A stretch of DNA of 33,207 nucleotides from Leyella stercorea (lineage in GTDB: Bacteria; Bacteroidota; Bacteroidia; Bacteroidales; Bacteroidaceae). Below the pieces are notes generated by a model that was not told the DNA's origin, searched no databases, and was given only the letters and a program-made list of their open reading frames with translations. The stretch covers positions 1 through 33,207 of the forward strand of contig NZ_JADYUF010000039.1 of assembly GCF_021531655.1 (NCBI RefSeq), in the 5' to 3' direction. Of this stretch, positions 22,692 to 30,289 are shown piece after piece (position 1 is the stretch's first letter; each line of letters opens with the position of its first letter). The translations under genes and the position numbers were made by a program.

Positions 22692-23690
22692 CTATTGCTG
22701 TATTTTCCGCTTGCGCATGAACGAAAGCGCAGCCCAAGCCCATACGCCCATCGCCACCACAAGCAGCGTCTGCACGCTGTGGACGATGAGCACGAAGTTG
22801 AGAGCATCGGTATCGCCTACTCCATACAGCAGCAGCATCGTCTTCACGGCAAAGTGCCACGGACCGGCTCCGTTGGGTGTCGGCACTATGACGGCAATGC
22901 TTCCGACGATGAACGTAACCATTGCACACGACAAGCCAAGCCCTGAGGTGGAGTCGAAACAGAAAAACGTGAGGTAATAATGTAGGAAATAACACGCCCA
23001 TATGGCAAGCGTGAAGACGACGAAGCGCACGGGACGCTTCACATTGCGTATCGACATTATGCCCTGCCAGATGCCTTGCACCGTGGCTTTCACCTTATTA
23101 TATATAGCAAACCTACGCATAATGTACCACGCCAGAAGGCATACAGCCAGCCCGCAAACGGCTGTCACGATGTAGCCAGTAGTGGTAAATCCCGCCAGAA
23201 GGGCACCGATGTTGGTGCCGGTGCGGTCGAAGAATGTGTTGAAAACGCTGAACTGGCACAGCATAGTGACAACGGCTATGCCCATGAGCAGCGCCGAATC
23301 GATGGCACGCTCTACCACTACCGTGCCCAAAGCCTTGGGAAACGACACACCGTCGTAACGGCGCAACACTCCGCATCGGGCAAACTCGCCTATACGGGGC
23401 ACTACAAGACTGACAGCATACGATAGGAATATGGAGTAGACACTGGTGGATGTGCGGGGATGTTCGCCTACAGGTTCGAGCGTAAGATGCCATCGCCAGC
23501 CGCGAAAAGCCTGCGCCAAGATGCCGAACGGGAACGAAAGCAACATCCACGTCCAGTTCATTTCGTGCAGCAAGACACGCTCCACCTGGCGAAAGTCAAA
23601 ACCTCGATACATCCAGTAGAGTATCAATCCGCCAAGCAGCAGCGAGAGTGTCACCTTAAGTGAGTCGTTTATGATTTTTTTGAACTGCAT
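22692..23690 (-). CDS. Flippase-like integral membrane protein (UPF0104/AglD-YbhN type)
   Basis: The protein has 332 residues from the ATG at 23690. A TTG four codons upstream (23702) could also be read as a start but is less likely. Seven to eight hydrophobic segments are visible (for example VTLSLLLGGLILYWMY, FVVFTLAIWACYFLHYYLTF, MVTFIVGSIAVIVPTP). The family block VPRIGEFARCGVLRRYDG, followed by VVVERAIDS, is typical of the lysylphosphatidylglycerol-synthase transmembrane/flippase-like family. There is no C-terminal lysyltransferase domain. Members are thought to move lipid-linked substrates across the inner membrane; the substrate here is unknown. Confidence 0.85.
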   Translation of the reverse strand: MQFKKIINDSLKVTLSLLLGGLILYWMYRGFDFRQVERVLLHEMNWTWMLLSFPFGILAQAFRGWRWHLTLEPVGEHPRTSTSVYSIFLSYAVSLVVPRIGEFARCGVLRRYDGVSFPKALGTVVVERAIDSALLMGIAVVTMLCQFSVFNTFFDRTGTNIGALLAGFTTTGYIVTAVCGLAVCLLAWYIMRRFAIYNKVKATVQGIWQGIMSIRNVKRPVRFVVFTLAIWACYFLHYYLTFFCFDSTSGLGLSCAMVTFIVGSIAVIVPTPNGAGPWHFAVKTMLLLYGVGDTDALNFVLIVHSVQTLLVVAMGVWAWAALSFMRKRKIQQ

Positions 23691-23779
23691 ATGTATATGC
23701 AAAAATACAAAATTGTTTTATGACACGACTGCTAAAAGTCTAAAAATATGTTTTTAGGGCTGTATTTTCTTGTAAATGC

Positions 23780-23810
23780 TTGTGCGTTAACGAAAAAAGT
23801 CGTAACTTTG
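23780..23810 (+). promoter_or_regulatory. Promoter of rplS
   Basis: TTG (23780-23782), a 20-nt spacer and TAACTTTG (23803-23810), followed by CACCCG. The leader of roughly 85 nt before the ATG at 23903 contains a possible two-part hairpin (CCCG...CGGG enclosing TCGG...CCGA, 23813-23840). Confidence 0.72.
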
Positions 23811-23902
23811 CACCCGCTTTTCGGCGTAACCGATGACGGGAAGAAGAGTTGCCCATTATGTTGCGCGAGAACGATAAAACAAATTTAATTATCAAATTAA
23901 CA

Positions 23903-24265
23903 ATGGATTTAATTAAAGTTGCTGAAGAAGCATTTGCAACCGGCAAGAAGTTCCCTGAGTTCCGTTCAGGTGACACTATCACAGTCGCTTACAAAATTAT
24001 CGAGGGTTCAAAGGAGCGTATCCAGCTCTATCGTGGTGTAGTTATCAAGATTTCTGGCCACGGTGACAAGAAGCGCTTCACCGTTCGCAAGATGTCAGGT
24101 ACTGTTGGTGTAGAGCGTATCTTCCCGATCGAGTCACCCAACATTGAGAGCATTGAGGTTAACAAGCATGGTAAGGTACGTCGCGCTAAGCTCTACTACC
24201 TCCGTAACCTTACTGGTAAGAAGGCTCGCATCGCTGAGCGTCGCGTTAACACAACCAACGCTTAA
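23903..24265 (+). CDS. rplS: Ribosomal protein bL19
   Basis: The protein has 120 residues, usual for L19, from the ATG at 23903. The frame extends upstream to 23849, but [20 protein letters not shown] is the normal L19 N-terminus. Family blocks are [45 protein letters not shown] and the C-terminal [21 protein letters not shown]19 lies at the interface of the 30S and 50S subunits. The gene is monocistronic here, with its own promoter and terminator, not in the rpsP-trmD operon familiar from other bacteria. Confidence 0.98.
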   Translation: MDLIKVAEEAFATGKKFPEFRSGDTITVAYKIIEGSKERIQLYRGVVIKISGHGDKKRFTVRKMSGTVGVERIFPIESPNIESIEVNKHGKVRRAKLYYLRNLTGKKARIAERRVNTTNA

Positions 24266-24295
24266 TCCGTACGGACACCTAACTCGAAAAGAGAT

Positions 24296-24340
24296 AAAAA
24301 AGGATTTTGCACGCAACCGCGTAGCAAAATCCTTTTTTTT
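24296..24340. terminator. Bidirectional intrinsic terminator between rplS and the DUF4435 gene
   Basis: The stem GGATTTTGC-ACGC (24302-24314) pairs with GCGT-A-GCAAAATCC (24319-24332), with an AACC loop and one bulged A. It is flanked by six A on the left and eight T on the right. It serves rplS on the plus strand and the DUF4435 gene on the minus strand. Confidence 0.9.
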
Positions 24341-24343
24341 ATT

Positions 24344-25363
24344 TCAACTCTCAACTGAAGTTTCTTTTTCCTCCAGATACCGCTGAAGGTCTTCCACTAT
24401 GCTCTGATATTGCGGCGACGACACATAGCCTACGTTGCGGCGCAACACGAATTCAGCCTCACCGACGCTCGACGAGTAGCACGACAGCTCGTTGCGCTGC
24501 TGTGTTGCGTGCACACTTTGGGCTGAAATCTCGCGCTCACGTTCGCGTATCAGCTGATTGCACACCTTCCTTACGAGCGGCACCACAATCTTGTCGAACA
24601 GATGATGACCCTGAATGTACATGTAGGTCATGTCGGGACGCACGCCGAGCCGACGCAAATCGTCCTTCACCGCAGCATAACTCTCGCGCGCACCGGGGTG
24701 CTGGCGTTGCAGCGTCTGAACCTTGTGGCCCACACGACGACGCAGACTGACAAGCGCCTGCTGGCTGTTTTCGGGCGAAATGTTGCCCATCTCGATGATG
24801 TGAAGGAAGTCGCTTATGGCAAAACGGGGCGTTGCACCGGTGCGATACGACCATATATTCCACACAAAGAGCGGGAAGATGGCGGTGGAGAAGTCGCGCA
24901 AGAACGCCTCAAAGTCGAACGACTGGCGGTCGTTGAGCGCCACTGCCACGCAAACGGCATGCAGCGACGGAGCGTAACATTGCATGTTCTCGATGGCGTA
25001 GGCGTAAGAATGGAATATGTAAGGATTGTTGAGGATGGTCTTGGACGACCCGCTGGCACCCTGTTCGAGGTAGTCGTAGTCGGCATCGACGCACGCTATC
25101 ATGTCGCGCCCTACTCCGCCGGCTGCAATAAGGCTCATAATGGCAGCCTTCTTGCCTCGTTCCAGGTGGTCGAGACGCGACGGCAGCATCACCTCGAAGT
25201 AACGTTCGGAATTCTCAAAACGCGAGAGTACCGACCGCCAGAAGAATATGTCGTCGTAGCTCTCGACATAAGCCACGATGCGACGGCGCGCCTGACGCGA
25301 GCTAAGGCGGTTTGCCGCCTCTACATATTGCGACGTTATACTGTCGCGCAAACGTTTGGCCAT
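24344..25363 (-). CDS. DUF4435 (TOPRIM-like) protein, possible AriB-like effector
   Basis: The protein has 339 residues and no signal peptide. The TOPRIM-type acidic residues are present: E34 in AYVESYDDIFFW (with D37, D38) and the D-x-D motif in IACVDADYDYL (D93, D95, with D97). The DUF4435 block AYAIENMQCY is at 121-130. DUF4435 proteins paired with an AAA ATPase include AriB of the PARIS anti-phage system, a nuclease released from the ATPase on sensing phage proteins. The ATPase gene lies just upstream on the same strand, separated by a 228-bp repeat-filled gap. Membership in PARIS is an inference; a resident housekeeping DNA- or RNA-processing role is the alternative. I see no obvious base-composition shift. 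Confidence 0.8.
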   Translation of the reverse strand: MAKRLRDSITSQYVEAANRLSSRQARRRIVAYVESYDDIFFWRSVLSRFENSERYFEVMLPSRLDHLERGKKAAIMSLIAAGGVGRDMIACVDADYDYLEQGASGSSKTILNNPYIFHSYAYAIENMQCYAPSLHAVCVAVALNDRQSFDFEAFLRDFSTAIFPLFVWNIWSYRTGATPRFAISDFLHIIEMGNISPENSQQALVSLRRRVGHKVQTLQRQHPGARESYAAVKDDLRRLGVRPDMTYMYIQGHHLFDKIVVPLVRKVCNQLIREREREISAQSVHATQQRNELSCYSSSVGEAEFVLRRNVGYVSSPQYQSIVEDLQRYLEEKETSVES

Positions 25364-25368
25364 AATCC

Positions 25369-25579
25369 GAGTTTTGAATTTTGAGTTTTGAGTTTTGAAT
25401 TGTTCTCGGCTGCCGCCTGCGATTATGAATTTTGAATTTGGAGTTTTGAATTTTGAATTATCGGCAAAGCCGATTTTGAATTATTCAATTTTGAATTGAC
25501 AATTCATAAATCATCAATTCAAAATCGCAGGCGTAGCCGAGAACAACTCAAAATTCAAAATTCAAAATTCCTAATTCCG
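25369..25579. repeat. Large AT-rich inverted repeat between the ATPase and DUF4435 genes
   Basis: The GC-richer core GTTCTCGGCTGCCGCCTGCG (25402-25421) pairs with CGCAGGCGTAGCCGAGAAC (25526-25544). It is embedded in TTTTGAATT/AATTCAAAA repeats on either side, and a small hairpin ATCGGC-AAA-GCCGAT sits near the middle (25460-25474). It fills almost all of the gap between two codirectional genes and would fold into a long hairpin in their mRNA. It looks like a dispersed Bacteroidales repeat. Confidence 0.85.
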
Positions 25580-25591
25580 ACATGGCGGCTC

Positions 25592-26413
25592 TCAGTCTGT
25601 AATGTCGCTCACTTCGGTAACTCTGTCGGCCCATCCGTTCATTATCACGGCTGGCGAATGTGTGGTCAAGATTATCTGGACGTTAGGATTGAGCGTGAGG
25701 ATAAGGTCGATGAGCCGCTGCTGCCAGTCGACATGCAGACTCACTTCGGGCTCGTCCATAAACAGGACGTAGGGCAACTGGTCCTCGACGAGCACCGTAA
25801 GCAGGATTACGAGCATCTGCTTCTCGCCGCTCGAGAGCTGATACGGACTCAGAATCTCGCCAATTTGCGAGAACCGTATTTCGTTTTCGGTGCGTATAAT
25901 GGTCTTGCCCGTCTCCGAAAAGAGGTCGTCGATGAGGTCCTGAAACGTCTTCTTCGGAGCCGAGATGCGCTGCGCTTCGAGTGCAGCATCGGGACGTCCG
26001 TCTTGCAGACACGCGATGATGCGGTTGCCGATGTTGACCTGATAGTCGAGATATTTGCGCTGAAGGAAGAATAATTGCATGTCGAGTTCGGTGGCAAGAT
26101 CGCTCAACGAGGTGTTGAGCTTGTTGACTGCGTCGAGATTCCAAAGCGGTCGGTCGAACGAACGGATAACGTCGTAGCGTATCCACTTGGCATCGTCGGG
26201 CTGCACCTTGAGCCTGACGCCCTTGAGCATGTGGCTCGGAAACTCGCCACCGGCAGCCAATCCCTTCACCACCTTATTCAATATAGTGCTCTTGCCCACA
26301 CCGTTTATGCCGCTGAGGATATTCACCTGGCGGTCGAGATTCCACACTACGTGGCGCTTGCCGCTCCACAACGAGTCGATCTCTATCTGTTTAATGTATT
26401 CGGCGTATTTCAT
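25592..26413 (-). CDS. ABC-type AAA ATPase (AAA_15/AAA_21, RecF/SMC-like), possible AriA-like sensor
   Basis: The protein has 273 residues and no membrane segment. ATPase motifs are complete: Walker A GINGVGKST (35-43, K41), ABC signature LSSGEKQ (193-199), Walker B YVLFMDEPE (215-223) with the D-loop region SLH, and the switch histidine in LTTHSP (H252). The insert between Walker A and the signature is only about 150 residues, mostly helical, so this is a compact member. Similar ATPases pair with TOPRIM-type or DUF4435 nucleases (OLD, Gabija, PARIS). The DUF4435 gene follows on the same strand, as ariB follows ariA. It is shorter than the AriA I recall (roughly 450-500 residues), which lowers confidence in a strict PARIS assignment. 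Confidence 0.87.
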   Translation of the reverse strand: MKYAEYIKQIEIDSLWSGKRHVVWNLDRQVNILSGINGVGKSTILNKVVKGLAAGGEFPSHMLKGVRLKVQPDDAKWIRYDVIRSFDRPLWNLDAVNKLNTSLSDLATELDMQLFFLQRKYLDYQVNIGNRIIACLQDGRPDAALEAQRISAPKKTFQDLIDDLFSETGKTIIRTENEIRFSQIGEILSPYQLSSGEKQMLVILLTVLVEDQLPYVLFMDEPEVSLHVDWQQRLIDLILTLNPNVQIILTTHSPAVIMNGWADRVTEVSDITD

Positions 26414-26446
26414 TTACATATATATTTAAGGTGTGTATTCGTTTTA

Positions 26447-26454
26447 CAAATATA
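26447..26454 (-). promoter_or_regulatory. -7 promoter box of the ATPase/DUF4435 unit
   Basis: On the minus strand TATATTTG matches TAnnTTTG, 33 bp before the ATG at 26413. No -33 TTG is present at the expected distance. Confidence 0.5.
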
Positions 26455-26498
26455 TGAAATAAATTGATACATTGTATTCACATAAAACGATATTTTTA

Positions 26499-26506
26499 TA
26501 CCTTTG
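26499..26506 (+). promoter_or_regulatory. -7 promoter box of the EamA transporter gene
   Basis: TACCTTTG followed by CACCCG closely matches the box before rplS. It lies 40 bp before the ATG at 26547. The -33 element is unclear. Confidence 0.6.
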
Positions 26507-26546
26507 CACCCGTATTTGGTAAAAGGGATAACAGAAAAGGCAAAAA

Positions 26547-27482
26547 ATGACATTCAAAACGGACAACAAACGACCTCTGATAGCACACTTATGCATACTC
26601 ATGGCATGCGTCATGTGGGGACTGATGTCGCCCATCGGCAAGGACGCGATGCAACACGGCATGGACAACATAAACCTTGTTTTTATGCGAGCGGCTGGAG
26701 GTGCATTGCTGTTCTGGCTCACTTCGCTGCTGTGCAAGCACGAACACATGCCCTGGCGCGACGTATTGGCGATGAGCGGAGCCGGACTGCTGGGACTGGT
26801 GGGCAACCAGTGCTGCTTCACCATCGGACTTAGCATCACCACTCCTTCAAATGCCAGCATCGTGACAACGTCGCTGCCCATCTTCGCCATGATACTCTCG
26901 GCGCTTATACTTAAGGAACCCATCACCGGAAAGAAAGCCCTTGGCGTGGGCATAGGCTGCTCGGGCGCTCTGATACTGATAATGTCGAGCGCAGCGGCAC
27001 ACGATTCGCGCATCGGCGACATACGCGGCGACCTGCTGTGTATCTCCGCCCAGCTGTCGTTTGCACTCTACCTGGCGCTCTACCGGAATGTTCTGCGCCA
27101 CTATTCGCCCATCACCGTGAGCAAATGGATGTTCACCTGGGCAACAGTATTGCTCGCCCCGTTTATGCTTCCGCACGCTGCGCACACCGACTGGAGTCTC
27201 GTCACGCCCGGAGCGTGGGCAGGCACGGCATTCGTAGTGTTCTTCGGCACATTCATAGCCTATCTGCTCATGCAGACAGCACAGAAGACTCTGCGCCCAA
27301 CTGTAGTGAGTATATACAATTATATGCAGCCCGTGGTGGCTGTATCGGTGAGTCTGGCAGCCGGAATGTGCGTGTTCACATGGAAGCAGGCACTCGCCGT
27401 GGCACTGGTTTTCAGCGGAGTATGGCTTGTGATAAAGTCGAAATCGCGCCACGACATCAACACACAGAAAGCAGCAGAATAA
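26547..27482 (+). CDS. EamA-family (DMT) inner-membrane transporter
   Basis: The protein has 311 residues with about ten transmembrane helices in two EamA repeats (about 12-145 and 158-297). The first repeat starts HLCILMACVMWGLMSPIGKDA and includes TPSNASIVTTSLPIFAMILSA. The second includes GDLLCISAQLSFALYLALYR and the typical ending RPTVVSIYNYMQPVVAVSVS. Such carriers export or import amino acids, nucleosides or other metabolites; the substrate cannot be told from sequence. It is divergent from the ATPase gene, and no clear terminator follows. Confidence 0.92.
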   Translation: MTFKTDNKRPLIAHLCILMACVMWGLMSPIGKDAMQHGMDNINLVFMRAAGGALLFWLTSLLCKHEHMPWRDVLAMSGAGLLGLVGNQCCFTIGLSITTPSNASIVTTSLPIFAMILSALILKEPITGKKALGVGIGCSGALILIMSSAAAHDSRIGDIRGDLLCISAQLSFALYLALYRNVLRHYSPITVSKWMFTWATVLLAPFMLPHAAHTDWSLVTPGAWAGTAFVVFFGTFIAYLLMQTAQKTLRPTVVSIYNYMQPVVAVSVSLAAGMCVFTWKQALAVALVFSGVWLVIKSKSRHDINTQKAAE

Positions 27483-27773
27483 AAATGGGGTGTTATTCGC
27501 CGCCGAACAGCACTACAAAAGGATTGGGCAAAGTGACAGAACAGAATAGGCTAAGAGCAAACAAATTGCAATATATAGTTTACAAAACGTCACAAACAGC
27601 ATTTGTCTTACATAAAATATGTTGAAAAGGATGTATATTAAATGTTAAAACCGAATAATTCACGATTAATAATCGTAAATTTGCACTATAAAGTACATCC
27701 CTAAATCCAGTATTAGACAATAACCCGGCACCGTCCGGCATTAAAAAACCTGAAAATAATATCAAAATAAAAT
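27483..27773. other. Intergenic region before the AraC gene
   Basis: I see no gene here. The only supported element is the -7 box at 27676-27683; the rest is AT-rich sequence without repeats or a clear terminator. Confidence 0.5.
27676..27683 (+). promoter_or_regulatory. -7 promoter box of the AraC-family gene
   Basis: TAAATTTG followed by CAC matches the Bacteroidetes -7 box. The leader to the ATG at 27774 is about 85 nt. No -33 TTG is evident. Confidence 0.55.
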
Positions 27774-28643
27774 ATGGACTTGTATAACTTCGACTACAAA
27801 AGAATGAAGCCTGCCGAACAGCTTCCACTGCACAAGCAGGACACATGGGAACTGACGTATGTAACTTACGGCAAAGGCAAACGCATACTGGGCGATACCG
27901 TTACGGATTTCACCGAAGGCGACCTTGCATTCATTCCGCCACATATACCCCACTGCTGGAAGTTCGACTACGACCACACCGACGGCGAGGGACTCATCGG
28001 ACACTACACCATCACATTCCGAACTGAGTTTATCGACCGCTGCACAAGCGCGTTTCCCGAACTCACCGAGCGTCTCGACCAGCTCAAATCGATATCGTCG
28101 GTACTCTCGTTCGACCCCAACACCACTGCCTTGATAGCCGACATGCTGCGCAAGATGGCACACGAGGAGCGCACAGAGCTGCTGCCCTACATGTTCCGTC
28201 TGCTCCTGCTCATATCAAAACGCGAGCGCGACGCCGTAGTAGTGGGACGCACTCCCGAGGCCGACCGCACATCGGAGCGCATCAACAAGATAAAGGATTT
28301 CTCGCAGAAGAACTTCGCACGCACCATCACTATCGACATGATAGCCGAGCACGTAGGCATGAACCGCTCGTCGTTCTGCACCTTCTTCAAGAAGGCTACG
28401 GGCCAGACCTACATAACATACCTCAACAAACTGCGCGTCGACCGTGCATGCAGCCTGCTGCGCCAGGGCTCTTTCAATGTGACAGAGGTGTGCTACATGG
28501 TAGGATTCAACGATGTGCCTTACTTCAACCGCTGCTTCAAGAACAACCGCGGAATGTCGCCTAAGGAGTATGCCGACGGCGTAATATCAAAACGCCAGGT
28601 GCTCACCACACGACAGATGGTGCCCGAACAGAAAATAAAATAG
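27774..28643 (+). CDS. AraC-family transcriptional regulator with N-terminal cupin domain
   Basis: The protein has 289 residues. The N-terminal half is a cupin-like sensor (WELTYVTYGKGKRILGD at 25-41, then EGDLAFIPPHIPHCWKF with the HxxPHxW-type block around 48-64). The C-terminal AraC DNA-binding domain has a first helix-turn-helix at about 185-206 (ITIDMIAEHVGMNRSSFCTF) and a second at about 232-256, with the signature VGFNDVPYFNRCFKNNRGMS. AraC proteins with this plan respond to small ligands. A strong terminator separates it from metY, but the palindrome upstream of metY makes local regulation of sulfur genes worth considering. Confidence 0.93.
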   Translation: MDLYNFDYKRMKPAEQLPLHKQDTWELTYVTYGKGKRILGDTVTDFTEGDLAFIPPHIPHCWKFDYDHTDGEGLIGHYTITFRTEFIDRCTSAFPELTERLDQLKSISSVLSFDPNTTALIADMLRKMAHEERTELLPYMFRLLLLISKRERDAVVVGRTPEADRTSERINKIKDFSQKNFARTITIDMIAEHVGMNRSSFCTFFKKATGQTYITYLNKLRVDRACSLLRQGSFNVTEVCYMVGFNDVPYFNRCFKNNRGMSPKEYADGVISKRQVLTTRQMVPEQKIK

Positions 28644-28677
28644 CTGGCGTAAGCACAGTAATACAACAATAACACAT

Positions 28678-28742
28678 AGCAACAAAAACAACATTGCCCT
28701 GCACAGCAAGCGTGCGGAAAATGTTGTTTTTGTTGCTTTTTT
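28678..28742 (+). terminator. Intrinsic terminator after the AraC gene
   Basis: A perfect 18-bp stem pairs AGCAACAAAAACAACATT (28678-28695) with AATGTTGTTTTTGTTGCT (28720-28737) around a 24-nt loop, followed by a T-run to 28742. Confidence 0.9.
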
Positions 28743-28780
28743 ATGCCTTAAACTTACATATTTATACAAAACCAGCCAAT

Positions 28781-28798
28781 ATACCACAATTGTGGTAT
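28781..28798. promoter_or_regulatory. Perfect 18-bp palindrome, candidate operator of metY-cysK
   Basis: ATACCACAATTGTGGTAT is a perfect palindrome ending 22 bp upstream of the -33 TTG of the metY promoter. A second inverted pair, TGCCATA (28798-28804) and TATGGCA (28824-28830), overlaps its right end and the spacer of the promoter. The position (about -76 to -59) suits an activator or a repressor looping site; the binding protein is unknown. Confidence 0.6.
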
Positions 28799-28820
28799 GC
28801 CATATAACCTATTTGTGCTA

Positions 28821-28851
28821 TTGTATGGCACACATATTTGCCCTAACTTTG
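28821..28851 (+). promoter_or_regulatory. Promoter of the metY-cysK unit
   Basis: TTG (28821-28823), a 20-nt spacer and TAACTTTG (28844-28851) followed by CAACC. The predicted transcript starts near 28857-28858, giving a leader of about 80 nt before the metY ATG. Confidence 0.75.
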
Positions 28852-28856
28852 CAACC

Positions 28857-28901
28857 ATGAAAACAAGAAGCCGACACAGACTTGCTTCAGAATCTTCATA
28901 A
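28857..28901 (+). other. Possible 14-codon leader ORF at the 5' end of the metY mRNA
   Basis: An ATG at 28857 opens a frame MKTRSRHRLASESS ending in TAA at 28899-28901. The ATG coincides with the predicted transcription start, so it would be leaderless. Four of 14 residues are serine and four are arginine or lysine-adjacent; there is no cysteine and no internal methionine. It may be chance. Confidence 0.2.
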
Positions 28902-28938
28902 AGTAAAACACATTTATAAAAAAGAAAGGGCAAACACC

Positions 28939-30228
28939 ATGAGCAACAAGAAACTTCACTTCGAAACACTCCAATTGCACGTAGGACAGGAAAATCCGGA
29001 TCCAGCTACCGACGCACGTGCCGTGCCTATCTACCAGACCACATCGTACGTATTCCGCAACTCGCAGCACGCTGCCGACCGATTCGGACTGCGCGACGCC
29101 GGCAACATCTACGGCCGACTGACCAACTCCACACAGGGTGTATTCGAAGACCGCGTGGCTGCCCTTGAGGGCGGTGTGGCAGGACTGGCAGTGGCATCAG
29201 GAGCCGCAGCCGTGACCTACGCTCTGCAGAACATACTGCAAATGGGCGACCATATCGTAGCCGCCGACAATCTGTACGGAGGTTCGTTCAATCTCATCAC
29301 ACACACGCTGACCACACAGGGCATCAGCAACACCATCGTCAACGTCAACGACCTTGAAGCGCTGGAGGCTGCCATTCAGCCCAACACCAAGGTGGTTTAT
29401 GCCGAGACATTCGGCAATCCCAACTCAGACGTGACCAATCTTGAGGCAGTGGCAGCCGTAGCCCACCGCCACAACATACCCTTCATCGTAGACAACACAT
29501 TCGGCACACCTTATATAATACGTCCGATCGAGCATGGAGCCGACGTCGTAGTGCACTCAGCCACTAAGTTCATAGGCGGCCACGGTTCGAGTCTGGGAGG
29601 CGTAATCGTAGACGGCGGCACATTCGACTGGAAAGCCAATGCCGACAAATATCCCACACTCGCCAAGCCCGACCCAAGCTATCACGGTGCGATATTTGCC
29701 GACGTTGCAGGCAAGGCTGCCTTCGTGACACGCATCCGCGCCGTCATACTGCGCGACACCGGTGCCACCATCTCGCCGTTCAACGCATGGATACTGCTGC
29801 AGGGACTCGAAACTCTGTCGCTGCGCGTAGAGCGTCACGTAGAGAACGCGCTCAAGGTGGTGAAGTATCTGGCTGAGAACCCCAAGGTGGAGAAGGTGAA
29901 CCATCCGTCGCTGCCCACTCATCCCGACCACGAGCTGTACGAGAAGTACTTCCCCAACGGTGGCGGTTCGATATTCACATTCGAAATCAAGGGCGGCCAG
30001 GAAGCCGCATGGCGATTCATCGACCACCTCAAGATATTCTCGTTGCTTGCCAACGTGGCTGACGTAAAGAGCCTCGCCATACACCCGGCTACAACCACCC
30101 ACTCGCAGATGTCGCCCGAGGAACTGGCGCAGCAGCACATCACACCCTCGACAATACGTCTGAGCATCGGCACCGAGCACATCGACGACATCATCGACGA
30201 CCTGCAGCAGGCGTTCGACGCGATTTAG
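28939..30228 (+). CDS. metY: O-acetylhomoserine sulfhydrylase (aminocarboxypropyltransferase)
   Basis: This PLP enzyme makes homocysteine from O-acetylhomoserine and sulfide. It has 429 residues from the ATG at 28939, typical for MetY and longer than MetB/MetC (about 390). The frame runs back to 28882, but MSNKKLHFETLQLHVGQ is the normal N-terminus, and a purine-rich AAAGAAAGGG precedes it, one of few recognisable ribosome-binding sites here. The PLP lysine is K210 in HSATKFIGGHG. Other blocks are IYQTTSYVF, YGRLTNSTQ, LEGGVAGLAVASGAAA and the C-terminal HPATTTHSQMS and IRLSIGTEHIDD. The next gene, cysK, is 61 bp downstream and probably co-transcribed. Confidence 0.95.
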   Translation: MSNKKLHFETLQLHVGQENPDPATDARAVPIYQTTSYVFRNSQHAADRFGLRDAGNIYGRLTNSTQGVFEDRVAALEGGVAGLAVASGAAAVTYALQNILQMGDHIVAADNLYGGSFNLITHTLTTQGISNTIVNVNDLEALEAAIQPNTKVVYAETFGNPNSDVTNLEAVAAVAHRHNIPFIVDNTFGTPYIIRPIEHGADVVVHSATKFIGGHGSSLGGVIVDGGTFDWKANADKYPTLAKPDPSYHGAIFADVAGKAAFVTRIRAVILRDTGATISPFNAWILLQGLETLSLRVERHVENALKVVKYLAENPKVEKVNHPSLPTHPDHELYEKYFPNGGGSIFTFEIKGGQEAAWRFIDHLKIFSLLANVADVKSLAIHPATTTHSQMSPEELAQQHITPSTIRLSIGTEHIDDIIDDLQQAFDAI

Positions 30229-30289
30229 GCAGGCGTATGATGCAACATAAAAAGCTAACGACAACAACAAATTAAAACAGAGAAGAACT

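Noticed and set aside
23849..23902. Upstream start for L19 adding 18 residues
   Set aside because: The L19 N-terminus [11 protein letters not shown] begins at 23903; the extension has no family match and lies in the leader.
28644..28938. SAM or other sulfur-related riboswitch before metY
   Set aside because: I found palindromic DNA elements upstream of the promoter but no riboswitch-like multi-stem structure in the roughly 80-nt leader.
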